DNA from: CBDCWQ01 sp965223435
GTDB lineage: Bacteria; Myxococcota; Kuafuiibacteriia; Kuafuiibacteriales; Kuafuiibacteriaceae
Assembly (NCBI GenBank): GCA_965223435.1
Contig: CBDCWQ010000007.1
Location: 124,001 to 188,000, forward strand
Length of the DNA: 64,000 bases
Reading direction: 5' to 3'
The notes beneath the pieces were generated by a model that worked only from the letters and a program-made list of their open reading frames with translations, did no database searches and was not told the origin of the DNA. Position numbers and translations under genes: made by a program. Of this stretch, positions 18,073 through 27,209 are shown one piece after another. Every line of letters starts with the position of its first letter. The stretch's first letter is position 1.

Positions 18073-21000
18073 ATGAAGATTCGCCGCATTGAGATCCAAG
18101 GCTTCAAAAGTTTTGCGGATCGGACCGTGCTCCGATTCGGTGAAGGTATTACTGGAGTAGTCGGGCCAAACGGCTGCGGAAAGTCCAATATCGTCGACGC
18201 CATCCGGTGGACGATGGGGGAACAATCGGCCAAGCATCTTCGGGGATCGGGCATGCAGGATGTGATTTTTGCCGGCTCTCAGTCGCGAGGGGGCAGCGGC
18301 ATGGCCGAGGTTTCACTGACCTTCCAAAACGACGGAGCCCTGGTTGCGCCCGAGTATCAAGACTACGAGGAACTCGAGGTGACCCGGCGCCTTTTTCGCG
18401 ATGGGGCCTCAGAGTACAGCATCAACAAGACGCCCTGCCGCCTCAAAGACATCGTGGACCTCTTTATGGGGACCGGCGTGGGCCGAAATGCGTATTCGAT
18501 CATTGAACAGGGTCGAATCGGACTCATCGTCACCGCGAAGCCGGACGATCGTCGAAGCCTGATCGAAGATGCCGCGGGGGTCAGTCGATACAAGGCACGC
18601 AGAAAGCAAGCCGAACGCCGCATTCAGGCGACCGAACAGAACTTGGTTCGGGTATCCGATATGACCGGTGAGCTGAAGCAGCGACTGGGAACCCTAGAGC
18701 GCCAAGCCAAAAAAGCGGAGCGGTACAAAAGGATCAAGGCAGAGCTTCAAGAGTTGGACCTTCGGGCGTGTGTCCATCGAGATCTCGAGCTTCTGGTCTT
18801 GCAGCGGTTTCACCTTAAGGACAAAAAACAGCACGAGGGTCATAAGGAGGTTCTCGAACAAGAGGTCGAGTCTGAAGAAGAAGCCATTTTGGAAGTGCGT
18901 GAGGGGCTGGTCGAACGGGAAGACACGCTGAGAGCCAGAGAGCAGGGTTTCGCTGACAAGAAACAAGCCCACGCCCTCGCCAAAAACAATGCGGAGTTTC
19001 TCCAAAGAGAACATGAAAAGCTCCGCGAGCGGCGCGCGGAGGCGGAGGCGGAGTCCGAAGAAGCCCAATCCACGGTCGTCGCACTGGAAACCGAGCGCAG
19101 CGAGCTTCAAAAGCTCGAACAAGTCCTTGAAACCCGAGAAGGTGAAGAGTCGGGTGCGCTCGAGGCCCAAGAAGCGGACCTAAAGCGCCTGAGTGAACAG
19201 ATAGACGACGCACTTCAGGCGCTGGAGGCCAAGAAGCAGTCGCTGGTGACTGCGCTGACGTCGATGGCCGAGGAACGAAAGCACCTCGAAAATGTGGAGC
19301 AGGCCAAGGCCGATTTGGCCACGCGTATCAAGGAAGCCATTGAAGCCAAAGAACACGCCATTCAGAGACGCGATGGCTCAGCAGCCAAAGCAAAAGGGGT
19401 GCGCGACGTTCTTGAGGGCGCCCGCAATGAACACACTCAGCTCGAGCAGCAGCTGGCAGCGATAGAAACCGAACGCACCGCCCTCCAAATCGATCTAGAG
19501 ACGCGAGAGAAGACGCTCAGGGACGCACAGCAAAGCTTAATGGAAAGCAAATCCCGACTGAACTCTCTGCTTGAGATCAAGAAGAATTATGAGGGGTGTG
19601 CGCGTGCCGTTCGCGCCCTCATGACCCAAAAGGAGGCCGACGGGGGCCTTTCTACTGCCCTACACGGCCTGGTCGCAGATTTTTTGACCTCGGAACCGCA
19701 ATACGAGACCGCGGTGGAAGCCGTGCTCGGGGACCGGCTACAGTCCATCGTTGTCGGAAACCAGACCGACGGCATCACCTCCATGAATCACCTTAAGGAA
19801 GGAGAAGACGGACGCCTAAGCTTCATTCCGTTGGACCTTCGCGAGGACCACGTTTCGTGGGCCCCAAGACCCGCTCCCGGAACCTCGGCGCCCGGGAATG
19901 GGCCGTTGGCAGCGGTCACCGGTGCGCCCGCTGAAGGCCAGGGGGTTCAAAGCGCCCTGCCCGTCCCTGAAGTAGCCGACTCGCACATCGTCGAAGATCC
20001 TTGGTGGCCCCCCCTGTCGGCGCCCGGCGTTTGCGGCAAGATGGTGGACTTGGTGGCCGCTCAGCCTGGTTATGAACATGTGGCGCGGGTTCTGCTCGGG
20101 GATGTGGTGGTGGTTGAGGGACTCGAGGATGCGCGGCGCCTGTGGGCAGAGAACGGTCATCGCAAGACACTGGTGACTCTTTCGGGCGAAGTCCTCGACC
20201 CCGTAGGCATTCTGACGGGGGGATCAACGGAAGGGGTGTCCTCAGGGATGCTTGCCCAAAAACGCGAGATTCAGGAGCTCTCGGAACAAACCGAGCACCT
20301 GGAGCAGACTTCAGCAACGCTGAGCGAAGAGGTCCGAGCCTTGAAGGAGCGCCTCCAGGCGGTCGAAACCACCAATAAAGCCCTAGCCAAAAAGGTGCAC
20401 GAGCAGGCTCTCGCGGTTCTGGGTTTGGAGCAGGACCTCCAAAGACACGAAGAGGAAGCGGCGCGGGAGGCGCTGGACATCGAACGCCTCGGTCAAGATA
20501 TCGAACGATGGACTCAAAAAGAGCAAACGATGGTCGAGGATATGGCCGCTTCCAAGGCCAAGCTTGGCGCTCTTGAGGCCACCCGAAAGGAGACCGTGGA
20601 GGCTGCGGACGAGGGTGCCGTGACCGTGGAGTCCCTTCGCGAAAAAGCCCGAGAAGTGTCTCGGGCGTTGACTCAGCTCAAAGTTCGGGTCGCTGCGAAT
20701 GTCGAAAAACGAGATAGCTCCAAACGCAATCTCAGCCGGATCGATGAACGCATTCAGACCTTAAACCGGCGACTGATCCGACTCAGCGAGATTTCACAAG
20801 AAAGCGCGGACGAAATCGAGCGGATAGAGGACCGAATCAAAAACGCGAAGTCCGAGGGTGTTTCCTTGGCGGAGCTTCTGGACGAAGAGTCCGTTGAGTT
20901 GGCCTCGCTTCGGGAGAAGCTTGATGCGGAGCAAACCGCCCTCGCCGCGCAAGAAAAAGCCATCCGCGAAAAGCGTAAAACCCTCGACCGGACAAAAACC

Positions 21001-21807
21001 GAACACAACGAGGTCTCGGTCAAGCTCAGGGAGGTCGAGCTGGCCCGTGAGGCCTTGCGGCAGCAGATCCAAGAGCGTTATCGAACCGAGCTCGACGAGG
21101 TCTTGTACGACTATCATCTCAGCCCTCCCCTGACGCCAAAGGACCAGGATCGGACCGTAAAACTCCGGCGCCAGATAGACAACATCGGGCCCATCAACCT
21201 GACGGCACTGGACGAGTTCAACGAAGTGAAAGAGCGCTACACTTTCCTGTCCGAGCAAAAAGAGGATCTTGAGGCTGCCATCGCTTCCCTGCAGACCGCA
21301 ATCAAGCGCATCAATAAGACCAGCAAGGAGCGCTATATCGAGGCTTTTCGGCTGGTAAACGAGAAGTTTCAGCAGGTGTTTCCGAAGCTTTTCAAGGGAG
21401 GCCGTGCTTCGTTGGTGATGACCGACGAGGCCGACCCGCTCGAGTCCGGGGTGGAGATGCTCGCTCAACCACCTGGGAAAAAGCTACAAAACGTAAGTCT
21501 TTTGTCCGGAGGCGAAAAAGCGTTGACGGCGGTGGCCCTGATCTTCAGCGTTTTTCTCATCAAACCCACTCCGTTCTGCCTGCTGGACGAGGTCGACGCG
21601 CCGCTCGATGAGAGCAACGTGGGACGATACAACGAGTTGGTGCAACAGATGAGCAGCGTGTCGCAATTCATTCTGATCACCCACAACCGCAAGACCATGG
21701 AGCTTCCGGATCGTTTATATGGGGTGACGATGGAAGAACCTGGTATCTCGAAGATTGTTCCGGTGGACATCGTCGATAAGCAGCCCCCGCTCAAAGCCGT
21801 TTCCTGA
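18073..21807 (+). CDS. smc: Chromosome segregation protein SMC
   Basis: ABC-type ATPase forming the core of the SMC-ScpA-ScpB condensin (1244 aa). The N-terminal head has GPNGCGKSNIVDAIRW (Walker A) near residue 33. Long coiled-coil arms flank the hinge (about residues 500-720). The C-terminal head has LLSGGEKALTAVALIFS (signature) and PFCLLDEVDAPLDESN (Walker B). The start at ATG 18073 follows AGGAG by nine bases and gives the standard MKIRRIEIQGFKSFAD opening; the frame upstream is not coding. The hinge carries an unusual Pro- and Ala-rich insertion (about 19855-19990). scpA and scpB lie about 37 kb downstream in this window. Confidence 0.97.
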   Translation: MKIRRIEIQGFKSFADRTVLRFGEGITGVVGPNGCGKSNIVDAIRWTMGEQSAKHLRGSGMQDVIFAGSQSRGGSGMAEVSLTFQNDGALVAPEYQDYEELEVTRRLFRDGASEYSINKTPCRLKDIVDLFMGTGVGRNAYSIIEQGRIGLIVTAKPDDRRSLIEDAAGVSRYKARRKQAERRIQATEQNLVRVSDMTGELKQRLGTLERQAKKAERYKRIKAELQELDLRACVHRDLELLVLQRFHLKDKKQHEGHKEVLEQEVESEEEAILEVREGLVEREDTLRAREQGFADKKQAHALAKNNAEFLQREHEKLRERRAEAEAESEEAQSTVVALETERSELQKLEQVLETREGEESGALEAQEADLKRLSEQIDDALQALEAKKQSLVTALTSMAEERKHLENVEQAKADLATRIKEAIEAKEHAIQRRDGSAAKAKGVRDVLEGARNEHTQLEQQLAAIETERTALQIDLETREKTLRDAQQSLMESKSRLNSLLEIKKNYEGCARAVRALMTQKEADGGLSTALHGLVADFLTSEPQYETAVEAVLGDRLQSIVVGNQTDGITSMNHLKEGEDGRLSFIPLDLREDHVSWAPRPAPGTSAPGNGPLAAVTGAPAEGQGVQSALPVPEVADSHIVEDPWWPPLSAPGVCGKMVDLVAAQPGYEHVARVLLGDVVVVEGLEDARRLWAENGHRKTLVTLSGEVLDPVGILTGGSTEGVSSGMLAQKREIQELSEQTEHLEQTSATLSEEVRALKERLQAVETTNKALAKKVHEQALAVLGLEQDLQRHEEEAAREALDIERLGQDIERWTQKEQTMVEDMAASKAKLGALEATRKETVEAADEGAVTVESLREKAREVSRALTQLKVRVAANVEKRDSSKRNLSRIDERIQTLNRRLIRLSEISQESADEIERIEDRIKNAKSEGVSLAELLDEESVELASLREKLDAEQTALAAQEKAIREKRKTLDRTKTEHNEVSVKLREVELAREALRQQIQERYRTELDEVLYDYHLSPPLTPKDQDRTVKLRRQIDNIGPINLTALDEFNEVKERYTFLSEQKEDLEAAIASLQTAIKRINKTSKERYIEAFRLVNEKFQQVFPKLFKGGRASLVMTDEADPLESGVEMLAQPPGKKLQNVSLLSGGEKALTAVALIFSVFLIKPTPFCLLDEVDAPLDESNVGRYNELVQQMSSVSQFILITHNRKTMELPDRLYGVTMEEPGISKIVPVDIVDKQPPLKAVS

Positions 21808-21934
21808 CCCGCGCGAGCGCCGGCATGCTTTGAACCTCACGCCCGTTTGTGCCTAAAGCCCGCAGCATGGCCCAGGTCACGAAACCGCACCGATACCGGT
21901 TTTGGACCGGTCCAGCTATTGACCAAGGAATGCG

Positions 21935-23095
21935 GTGCCGGATACTTGCCCTTCCATGGATGTGGGCGCCATTGCGATCCTCGTCGCGGCCGCGGGTTTT
22001 GTCCTTTTGGTCCTTCTGGCGATCCGTCGTATGGCACGAGGTTCGCTCCATGAGGGCTCGACCGCGCCTGAGGCGCTCGAGGAAGACGCGCCGCCCACTG
22101 AGGAGGAGCCATTCGAGCCAAGATCGACCCTGCCGTCCGATGCGTCCGTCGAGTCTTCGGCCATGGTTCGGGGGCTTGCCAAAACCCGCCAAGGCCTGAT
22201 TCAACGCATCAATCAAGTTCTTTTTGGAAAAAAGCTCGATGCGTCGCTCGTGGACGAGCTGGAATCGGTGCTGATCACCTCCGACATTGGGATTCGTACC
22301 ACCGAGAAGCTGCTTGATGGCCTGCGTACCGATCTTTCGGGACGCGAGATCGGTGAACCATCGGTGGTCAAGGAAAGACTCCGGTCCCGCATTCTTGAGG
22401 CGACCCGCCTGAAGCTCCCCCCCATTTCATGGGAAACGCAGCCCACGGTCATGATGGTGATCGGCGTGAATGGGGTCGGCAAAACGACCACCATCGGAAA
22501 GCTGGCGTCTCGGTTTCGTGCGGAGGGCAAAAAGGTTGTACTGGCGGCCGGGGATACCTTTCGGGCGGCGGCCGTCGAGCAGCTCGAGGTTTGGGGGCAG
22601 CGAAGCGGCGCTGAGGTTGTGCGTGGCACCGAAAACCAAGATCCGGCGTCGGTTGTCTATGAGGCGATCCAACAAGCAAGACGTCATGCCGCGGATATTT
22701 GCATTTGCGATACCGCAGGCCGTCTTCACACCAAGGTCACCTTGATGGAAGAACTGAGAAAGCTACGGCGGGTTATGGGAAAGGCACTGCCCGGCGCGCC
22801 CCATGAAGTGCTGATGGTGTTGGACGCCACCACCGGGCAAAATGGTATTGCGCAGGCAAGGCAGTTCAAAGAGGCCGTCGAAGTCAATGCCATTGCACTC
22901 ACCAAGCTCGATGGGACCGCCAAAGGAGGGGTTGTCGTAGCCATTTGCGAGGAGCTGGCCCTCCCGGTGCGATACATTGGTATTGGTGAGGGTATCGAAG
23001 ACCTCCGGGACTTCGATGCTGAGGAGTTTGTGGACGCCTTGTTTGCCGAATCTTCGCCTGTCGAGGGGGCGCCTTCAGTCCCTGCCGTCCCGTAG
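21935..23095 (+). CDS. ftsY: Signal recognition particle receptor FtsY
   Basis: SRP GTPase that docks ribosome-SRP complexes at the inner membrane (386 aa). An N-terminal membrane helix (GAIAILVAAAGFVLLVLLAI) and an acidic linker precede the NG domain, so this FtsY is membrane-anchored rather than amphipathic. G motifs: GVNGVGKTTTIGKLA near residue 178, DTFRAAAVEQL, DTAGRLHTK near 257, TKLDGTAKGG near 321, and the closing GIGEGIEDLRDFD. GTG at 21935 is chosen because AAGGA precedes it by five bases; ATG at 21956 would also keep the helix. It lies about 130 bases after smc on the same strand. Confidence 0.96.
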   Translation: MPDTCPSMDVGAIAILVAAAGFVLLVLLAIRRMARGSLHEGSTAPEALEEDAPPTEEEPFEPRSTLPSDASVESSAMVRGLAKTRQGLIQRINQVLFGKKLDASLVDELESVLITSDIGIRTTEKLLDGLRTDLSGREIGEPSVVKERLRSRILEATRLKLPPISWETQPTVMMVIGVNGVGKTTTIGKLASRFRAEGKKVVLAAGDTFRAAAVEQLEVWGQRSGAEVVRGTENQDPASVVYEAIQQARRHAADICICDTAGRLHTKVTLMEELRKLRRVMGKALPGAPHEVLMVLDATTGQNGIAQARQFKEAVEVNAIALTKLDGTAKGGVVVAICEELALPVRYIGIGEGIEDLRDFDAEEFVDALFAESSPVEGAPSVPAVP

Positions 23096-23252
23096 GGCGG
23101 GCGGAACGGGGGAGGCACCAGGCCCGAAGGCCGCCTTCGAACTCCGCTTGACTCAAAAAAGCGTCACGAATGGCTGACGGGAAACGGCCATTCAGGGAGT
23201 TTACGGGTACCGTTGACCCCGTGGTTCGATAGCCCTTAGAGTACAGAAGACG

Positions 23253-23622
23253 TTGGCTGACCTCATCTCAAGCAATGGTCGTAGTCCGTATGACCACCCC
23301 AAGACCGGAAAACGGAGCTTGGAGCTCGAAATCTTCGGGCATCGACTGACCGTGGTGTCCGACAACGAAGACGCCCATGTGAGCACGTTGGTCCAGTTTG
23401 TTCACCAGAGACTCCAAAACATCCAGGATGCATCGGGCCGGGTAGAAACCGACCAGATCGCCCTTTTGGCGGCGCTCAACATCGCCGAAGAACTTTTTCG
23501 CGAGCGCCAAGCCCACGAGGCCCTCAAGGCTTCGGTCCGGGCACGCGGTGACGAACTTTTTGGGCTTTGTGGATCGCATTTCCGATCGCTTGAATCTCGT
23601 CGAGGGCTCCGGTGCGCCGTGA
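23253..23622 (+). CDS. zapA: Cell division protein ZapA, reading frame broken by one extra T
   Basis: ZapA stabilises FtsZ bundles at the division septum. The N-terminal part is typical: SLELEIFGHRLTVVSDNEDAHV, a VNE-like coiled-coil region, and TDQIALLAALNIAEELFRER. After VRARGDELF the frame becomes unlike ZapA and runs on to 23879. Removing one T from the T5 run at 23557-23561 restores ...RARGDELLGFVDRISDRLN... ending at TGA 23620-23622, a normal ZapA of about 122 aa. The start is TTG at 23253, since no ATG is in frame. The location upstream of a 6S RNA candidate and the ygfA homologue is the classic zapA context. A sequencing or assembly error is likelier than a genuine mutation, but both are possible. 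Confidence 0.85.
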
Positions 23623-23639
23623 GTTTGCTCCTTATATCT

Positions 23640-23837
23640 GTACCCTGCCGGGTTGGCGATGAACTGCACGCACATAGTCGTGAACCAGTGTCCTTTTACC
23701 CGGGAAACGTTCCTTCTGACCTCGCGCGAACTGCCGTCAAGCTGGGCAGAGGCAGGGCGTCAGGATCACGTTGCCCACCTGCTTCGGCAGGTTCCGCAAG
23801 CGTCGGTTCACGCGGCCATAGCGGGGTTCGGTCGGAC
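23640..23837 (+). ncRNA. ssrS: Candidate 6S RNA (ssrS)
   Basis: The gap between zapA and the 5-formyl-THF cyclo-ligase gene is where 6S RNA lies in many bacteria. The sequence can fold into a long rod: 23657-23663 with 23827-23834 (one bulge); GTGAACC 23680-23686 with GGTTCAC 23805-23811; GAACTGCCG 23728-23736 with CGGCAGGTTC 23785-23794 (one bulged G); GGGCA 23744-23748 with TGCCC 23772-23776. The arrangement leaves a large asymmetric internal bubble (23687-23727 against 23795-23804), the feature by which 6S RNA mimics an open promoter and sequesters RNA polymerase. A TTATAT at 23632-23637 could be a -10 box; no good -35 was found. The ends are approximate. Confidence 0.72.
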
Positions 23838-23874
23838 GAGAGGGGGGCTTTTGAGCCCTCCTCTCATCCATTTT
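23838..23874 (+). terminator. Hairpin after the 6S RNA candidate
   Basis: An 11-bp stem (23838-23848 with 23855-23865, one G-T pair) closes a TTTTGA loop and is followed by ATCCATTTT. It may end the 6S transcript, or act as a processing or attenuation site before the downstream cyclo-ligase gene, whose start is at 23900. The T-tract is interrupted, so termination may be partial. Confidence 0.65.
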
Positions 23875-23899
23875 GGTAGTCAAAGAGCGGTTGGGCGCC

Positions 23900-24478
23900 A
23901 TGCCTAACGAAAAATCGTGCCTTCGCAGTCGGCTTAGAACTCTCCGTCAAGGACTCGGCGCCATCGAACGTGCTCGGCGCTCTCAAGACATCGCCCAGCA
24001 ATTCTTTGACCAGTGGGCCGTTTTTCAGTCGCCGGTGCGTGTGGCCCTTTACGCGGCCATTGGAACGGAGGCCGACCCTGGTCTTCTCGAACCCGGCCTT
24101 CGGGCACGCGGCTGTGAAATTCTTTATCCTCGGGTGGTCGGCGACGATCTTTGCTTTCACGCGGCGCAATTGGCCGAGCTCTCGCCTCAAGCGCCATGGG
24201 GGATTCCGGAGCCTCGCGCGCACACCCCACCAACACCTCCTGAGTCCATCGATGTTTTTGTGGTGCCAGGCTTGGGGTTCAGCCGAACTGGAGCACGTCT
24301 GGGATACGGTAGGGGTTTTTACGACAAGGCGCTCCGTATGGCGCGTTCCTGTGAAGCCGTAGTGGCTGTGGGGTATGCTTTTGATATTCAAGTCGTGGAC
24401 GTCCTGCCCGAAGGCCCTCACGACGAGCGCGTGGACGGTGTTGCTTTGCAAGACGGGATTTGGTGGTCGTCACGGTGA
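23900..24478 (+). CDS. 5-formyltetrahydrofolate cyclo-ligase
   Basis: ATP-dependent enzyme (YgfA/Fau family) converting 5-formyl-THF to 5,10-methenyl-THF in one-carbon metabolism (192 aa). Seen: an N-terminal RSRLRTLRQGL basic helix, VALYAAIGTEADPGLLEPGLRARG, the VVPGLGFSRTGARLGYGRGFYDKAL nucleotide-binding motif (GxGxGxYD), and a C-terminal HDERVDGV segment. ATG at 23900 is preferred over the in-frame TTG at 23873, which lies in the hairpin. The zapA - 6S RNA - cyclo-ligase order is conserved in many bacteria and supports each of the three calls. Confidence 0.92.
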   Translation: MPNEKSCLRSRLRTLRQGLGAIERARRSQDIAQQFFDQWAVFQSPVRVALYAAIGTEADPGLLEPGLRARGCEILYPRVVGDDLCFHAAQLAELSPQAPWGIPEPRAHTPPTPPESIDVFVVPGLGFSRTGARLGYGRGFYDKALRMARSCEAVVAVGYAFDIQVVDVLPEGPHDERVDGVALQDGIWWSSR

Positions 24479-24525
24479 GCTTACGCATTGAGCTCTGGGG
24501 CCCGTCTCGCTACAGATGGGCGTGA

Positions 24526-25704
24526 ATGGTGCACATTCCAACCGCAGAGGCACAACTCGAGGTTCTGGGCCGGGGCGTGGTCGAACTTCAGCCCAAAGCC
24601 GCTTTTATGGAGGCCCTTGGGACAAGTCACGCTCGAAAGACCCCACTTCGGATCAAAGCCGGCTTCGACCCCACGGCCCCAGACCTTCATCTTGGGCATC
24701 TGGTGCTGATCGAAAAGATGGCGCAGTTTCAGCGAATGGGTCACGAAGTGATCTTTCTCATCGGCGACTACACGGCCCTCATTGGGGACCCGACGGGACA
24801 GAATTCCATGAGACCCCCGTTGACGGAGTCGGAGATAGAAGCCAATGCTGCGACCTACACCGAGCAGGTGTTTAAGGTGCTCGACCGTGACAAGACCCGA
24901 GTGGAGTGGAATTCTCGTTGGCTCGCCCGCTTGTCTTTTAGCGACGTGGTGAAACTCGCGTCCAAGTACAATGTGGGCCGTATGTTGGAACGACGAGATT
25001 TTAAGCAGCGTTTCGAACAGAACAAGCAAATTGCGGTGCATGAGTTTCTTTACCCGCTGATGCAAGCCTACGATTCGGTGGCCTTGGAAGCCGACGTCGA
25101 GCTTGGCGGCCAAGACCAGATTTTTAATCTCTTGGTCGGGCGACACATCATGGAAACCTACGGCCTGAAGCCCCAAAGCGTCATGACCGTGGGCCTGCTT
25201 GTGGGGCTGGATGGCGTCGAGAAGATGTCAAAGAGCAAAGGCAACCACATTGGCATCACGGAAACATCAGAGAACGTTTTTGGCAAAGTCATGAGCATCA
25301 GTGATGAGACGATGTGGCTTTGGTACCCGATGCTGACGGACCTCGAGCCCGATTCGAAGACCGAGGACCCCCTGGAAGCGAAGAAAAAACTGGCCGTGGA
25401 GGTCGTTTCTCGAACACACGGTTTGCAAGAGGCGAACGACATACGTGCTTGGTGGGAGGCTGGGAGGCCTCCGAGGACACTGAACACCGTGCGGGTGCCA
25501 TCCGGTCCCCTGTATCAGGTTGTTTTTGCTTCGGGGCTCGCTAAGAGCGGAAAAGACGCCCGACGCAAAATCGAGCAAGGCGGTGTATCTTTGGAGGGGG
25601 CCAGACACACAGACGCTGCTTTCGCCGTCAGCCCGGGAACGTACCTTCTCCGGGTGGGTAAGAAGTCGATGGCAAAGCTTGTCGTCGAGGAGGAGGGTCT
25701 TTGA
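24526..25704 (+). CDS. tyrS: Tyrosyl-tRNA synthetase
   Basis: Class I aminoacyl-tRNA synthetase charging tRNA-Tyr (392 aa). The HIGH motif appears as PDLHLGHLV near residue 53, and KMSKSKGN near residue 233. LYPLMQAYDSVALEADVELGGQDQ is the tyrosine-site region. A C-terminal S4-like RNA-binding domain (SGKDARRKIEQGGVSLEG) completes it. The length and KMSKS form match the longer TyrRS type common in proteobacteria other than E. coli. The stop codon overlaps the TTG start of the next gene (TTGA), so the two are likely co-translated. No T-box was seen upstream. Confidence 0.96.
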   Translation: MVHIPTAEAQLEVLGRGVVELQPKAAFMEALGTSHARKTPLRIKAGFDPTAPDLHLGHLVLIEKMAQFQRMGHEVIFLIGDYTALIGDPTGQNSMRPPLTESEIEANAATYTEQVFKVLDRDKTRVEWNSRWLARLSFSDVVKLASKYNVGRMLERRDFKQRFEQNKQIAVHEFLYPLMQAYDSVALEADVELGGQDQIFNLLVGRHIMETYGLKPQSVMTVGLLVGLDGVEKMSKSKGNHIGITETSENVFGKVMSISDETMWLWYPMLTDLEPDSKTEDPLEAKKKLAVEVVSRTHGLQEANDIRAWWEAGRPPRTLNTVRVPSGPLYQVVFASGLAKSGKDARRKIEQGGVSLEGARHTDAAFAVSPGTYLLRVGKKSMAKLVVEEEGL

Positions 25705-27194
25705 GACGAGTCCCTGAAGATGCGGGCGGCGCGCCTCCGACCGTGTTATTGGTCGGGGCCCGCTACAGTCCGTTTATTCAGTCTCTTGCAACGGAACTCG
25801 GAGCCAAACTGGTTTCGCCAAAACCTCGCCAGGTTCGGCGGGAGATCAAGAAGGCGCAACAACAGGTGGGGCCGCTGGTCGTCGTTGTCAGTTCCACGAA
25901 ACCCTCGCTGCTTATCCTAAGTGCGCTTGAAAAAGTGGATCGTCTTGCCGTCTTCCACGCAGCATCCTTTCGGCCACGTGGTTTCAAGCGAAGGACGCTT
26001 CGCGCGGCGATGGCACTCGTTGATCTGACCATCGTGAGCGATTCGGTGGCCGAGAAAAACGCGATAGAGCTCGGCGCAGATCCGGACCGGATTGGGCGCA
26101 TGGGACGCCCAGTCATCGAGAGACTGGTTCTCGAGCCCAAACGTAAGACCGGTCTACGTGCAGCGGGTGAACTTGCCGCCAGTCTCGGCCTCGATGCGCT
26201 TGAATTGTCTGGATTCCTTCGACTCGTCGAGTTCGCAACTCCGGATCAAGGGGTGAATGTCGTCAACTATCATCGAATCTTGCCGCTCGACGAAATTGGT
26301 TCGTATTGCCGCCCTCAAATGGCGCTCGCAGAGCCGGTGTTCGAGGCACAAATGAAAACGATGGCAGCGGCTGGTTTTCTTCCTGTCGATCGACTCAAAA
26401 CGCCCTCGGCCAAAGGACATGTCGCGGTCACCTTCGATGACGGCTACGAAGACAATTTCCGCGTCGCTTTGCCCATTCTCGAGCGTTTTTCAGTTCCCGC
26501 GTGCGTTTTTGTGGCGACGCGCCTGATCGGCGCGCCCGAAGCGCTGTGGTGGGACCAAGTGGGTCTTGCCCTTTTTGCCTACTGGAAGTCGGGGGCCCAG
26601 GCGCCGATCCCTGGCGCCCTGCCCCCTCGGACCCATGCGCTGCGTCGGGCCGAAAGCTACGAGGACGCGCGAACACTCATCTCGGATGTGCTGACAGACC
26701 TAAACCACGCGTCTCAAGAGGAACGTCAGGCGGCGGTGGCTGCCGCCAAGGGCCTGGTGCCCGGCTTAGACCTTCCGCGAACCATGCTCTCCTGGGACGA
26801 ACTGAAGGCCCTCAAGGCAAGGGGTATGACCATCGGTTCTCACACCCGAAACCACGTCCCACTGGATGAGCTGGCTGAGCTTCAAGCCAAAGAAGAGCTT
26901 TTTGGCAGTCAGGCGGATCTGGAATCAGAACTTGGGGATGCCATACCTCGCGTGGCGGCGCTGCCCCGAGGCCGCATGGGTCCCTTGAAGGAAGACGATC
27001 TTCGAAAGGCAGGTTTCAAGGCGGTGATGACCACCGTGCCCCGAGTCAACCGGACCGACGATCGTTCTTTGTTCATCCACCGAAGGGACGGCCGCATGCT
27101 GACCTTGAATGGACGCCACCATCCGGCGAAACTGCGGCTTGAGCTCACTGGCGTCGTGGATCATCTCCGAACCCGATGGGGTGCAGAAGAATGA
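25701..27194 (+). CDS. Polysaccharide deacetylase with N-terminal glycosyltransferase-like domain
   Basis: 497 aa. The C-terminal half is a carbohydrate esterase 4 (NodB) domain: GVNVVNYHRIL, VAVTFDDGYEDNFRVALPIL (metal-binding Asp pair) and GSHTRNHVPL (HxxxH). It would remove N-acetyl groups from a glycan. The first 180 residues (PTVLLVGARYSPFIQSLATEL, LVDLTIVSDSVAEKNAIELG) look like part of a GT-B glycosyltransferase fold without obvious catalytic signature; this is an inference. The TTG start at 25701 is supported by a strong GAGGAGGAGGGT site and a 4-base overlap with the tyrS stop. Only 15 bases separate its stop from that of the convergent TonB gene. Confidence 0.85.
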   Translation: MRRVPEDAGGAPPTVLLVGARYSPFIQSLATELGAKLVSPKPRQVRREIKKAQQQVGPLVVVVSSTKPSLLILSALEKVDRLAVFHAASFRPRGFKRRTLRAAMALVDLTIVSDSVAEKNAIELGADPDRIGRMGRPVIERLVLEPKRKTGLRAAGELAASLGLDALELSGFLRLVEFATPDQGVNVVNYHRILPLDEIGSYCRPQMALAEPVFEAQMKTMAAAGFLPVDRLKTPSAKGHVAVTFDDGYEDNFRVALPILERFSVPACVFVATRLIGAPEALWWDQVGLALFAYWKSGAQAPIPGALPPRTHALRRAESYEDARTLISDVLTDLNHASQEERQAAVAAAKGLVPGLDLPRTMLSWDELKALKARGMTIGSHTRNHVPLDELAELQAKEELFGSQADLESELGDAIPRVAALPRGRMGPLKEDDLRKAGFKAVMTTVPRVNRTDDRSLFIHRRDGRMLTLNGRHHPAKLRLELTGVVDHLRTRWGAEE

Positions 27195-27209
27195 GCACCC
27201 AAACGGCAG

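Noticed and set aside
23557..23561. Programmed ribosomal frameshift in zapA
   Set aside because: There is no known programmed shift in zapA and no clear stimulatory element; the same +1 homopolymer pattern in two other genes makes sequence error simpler.
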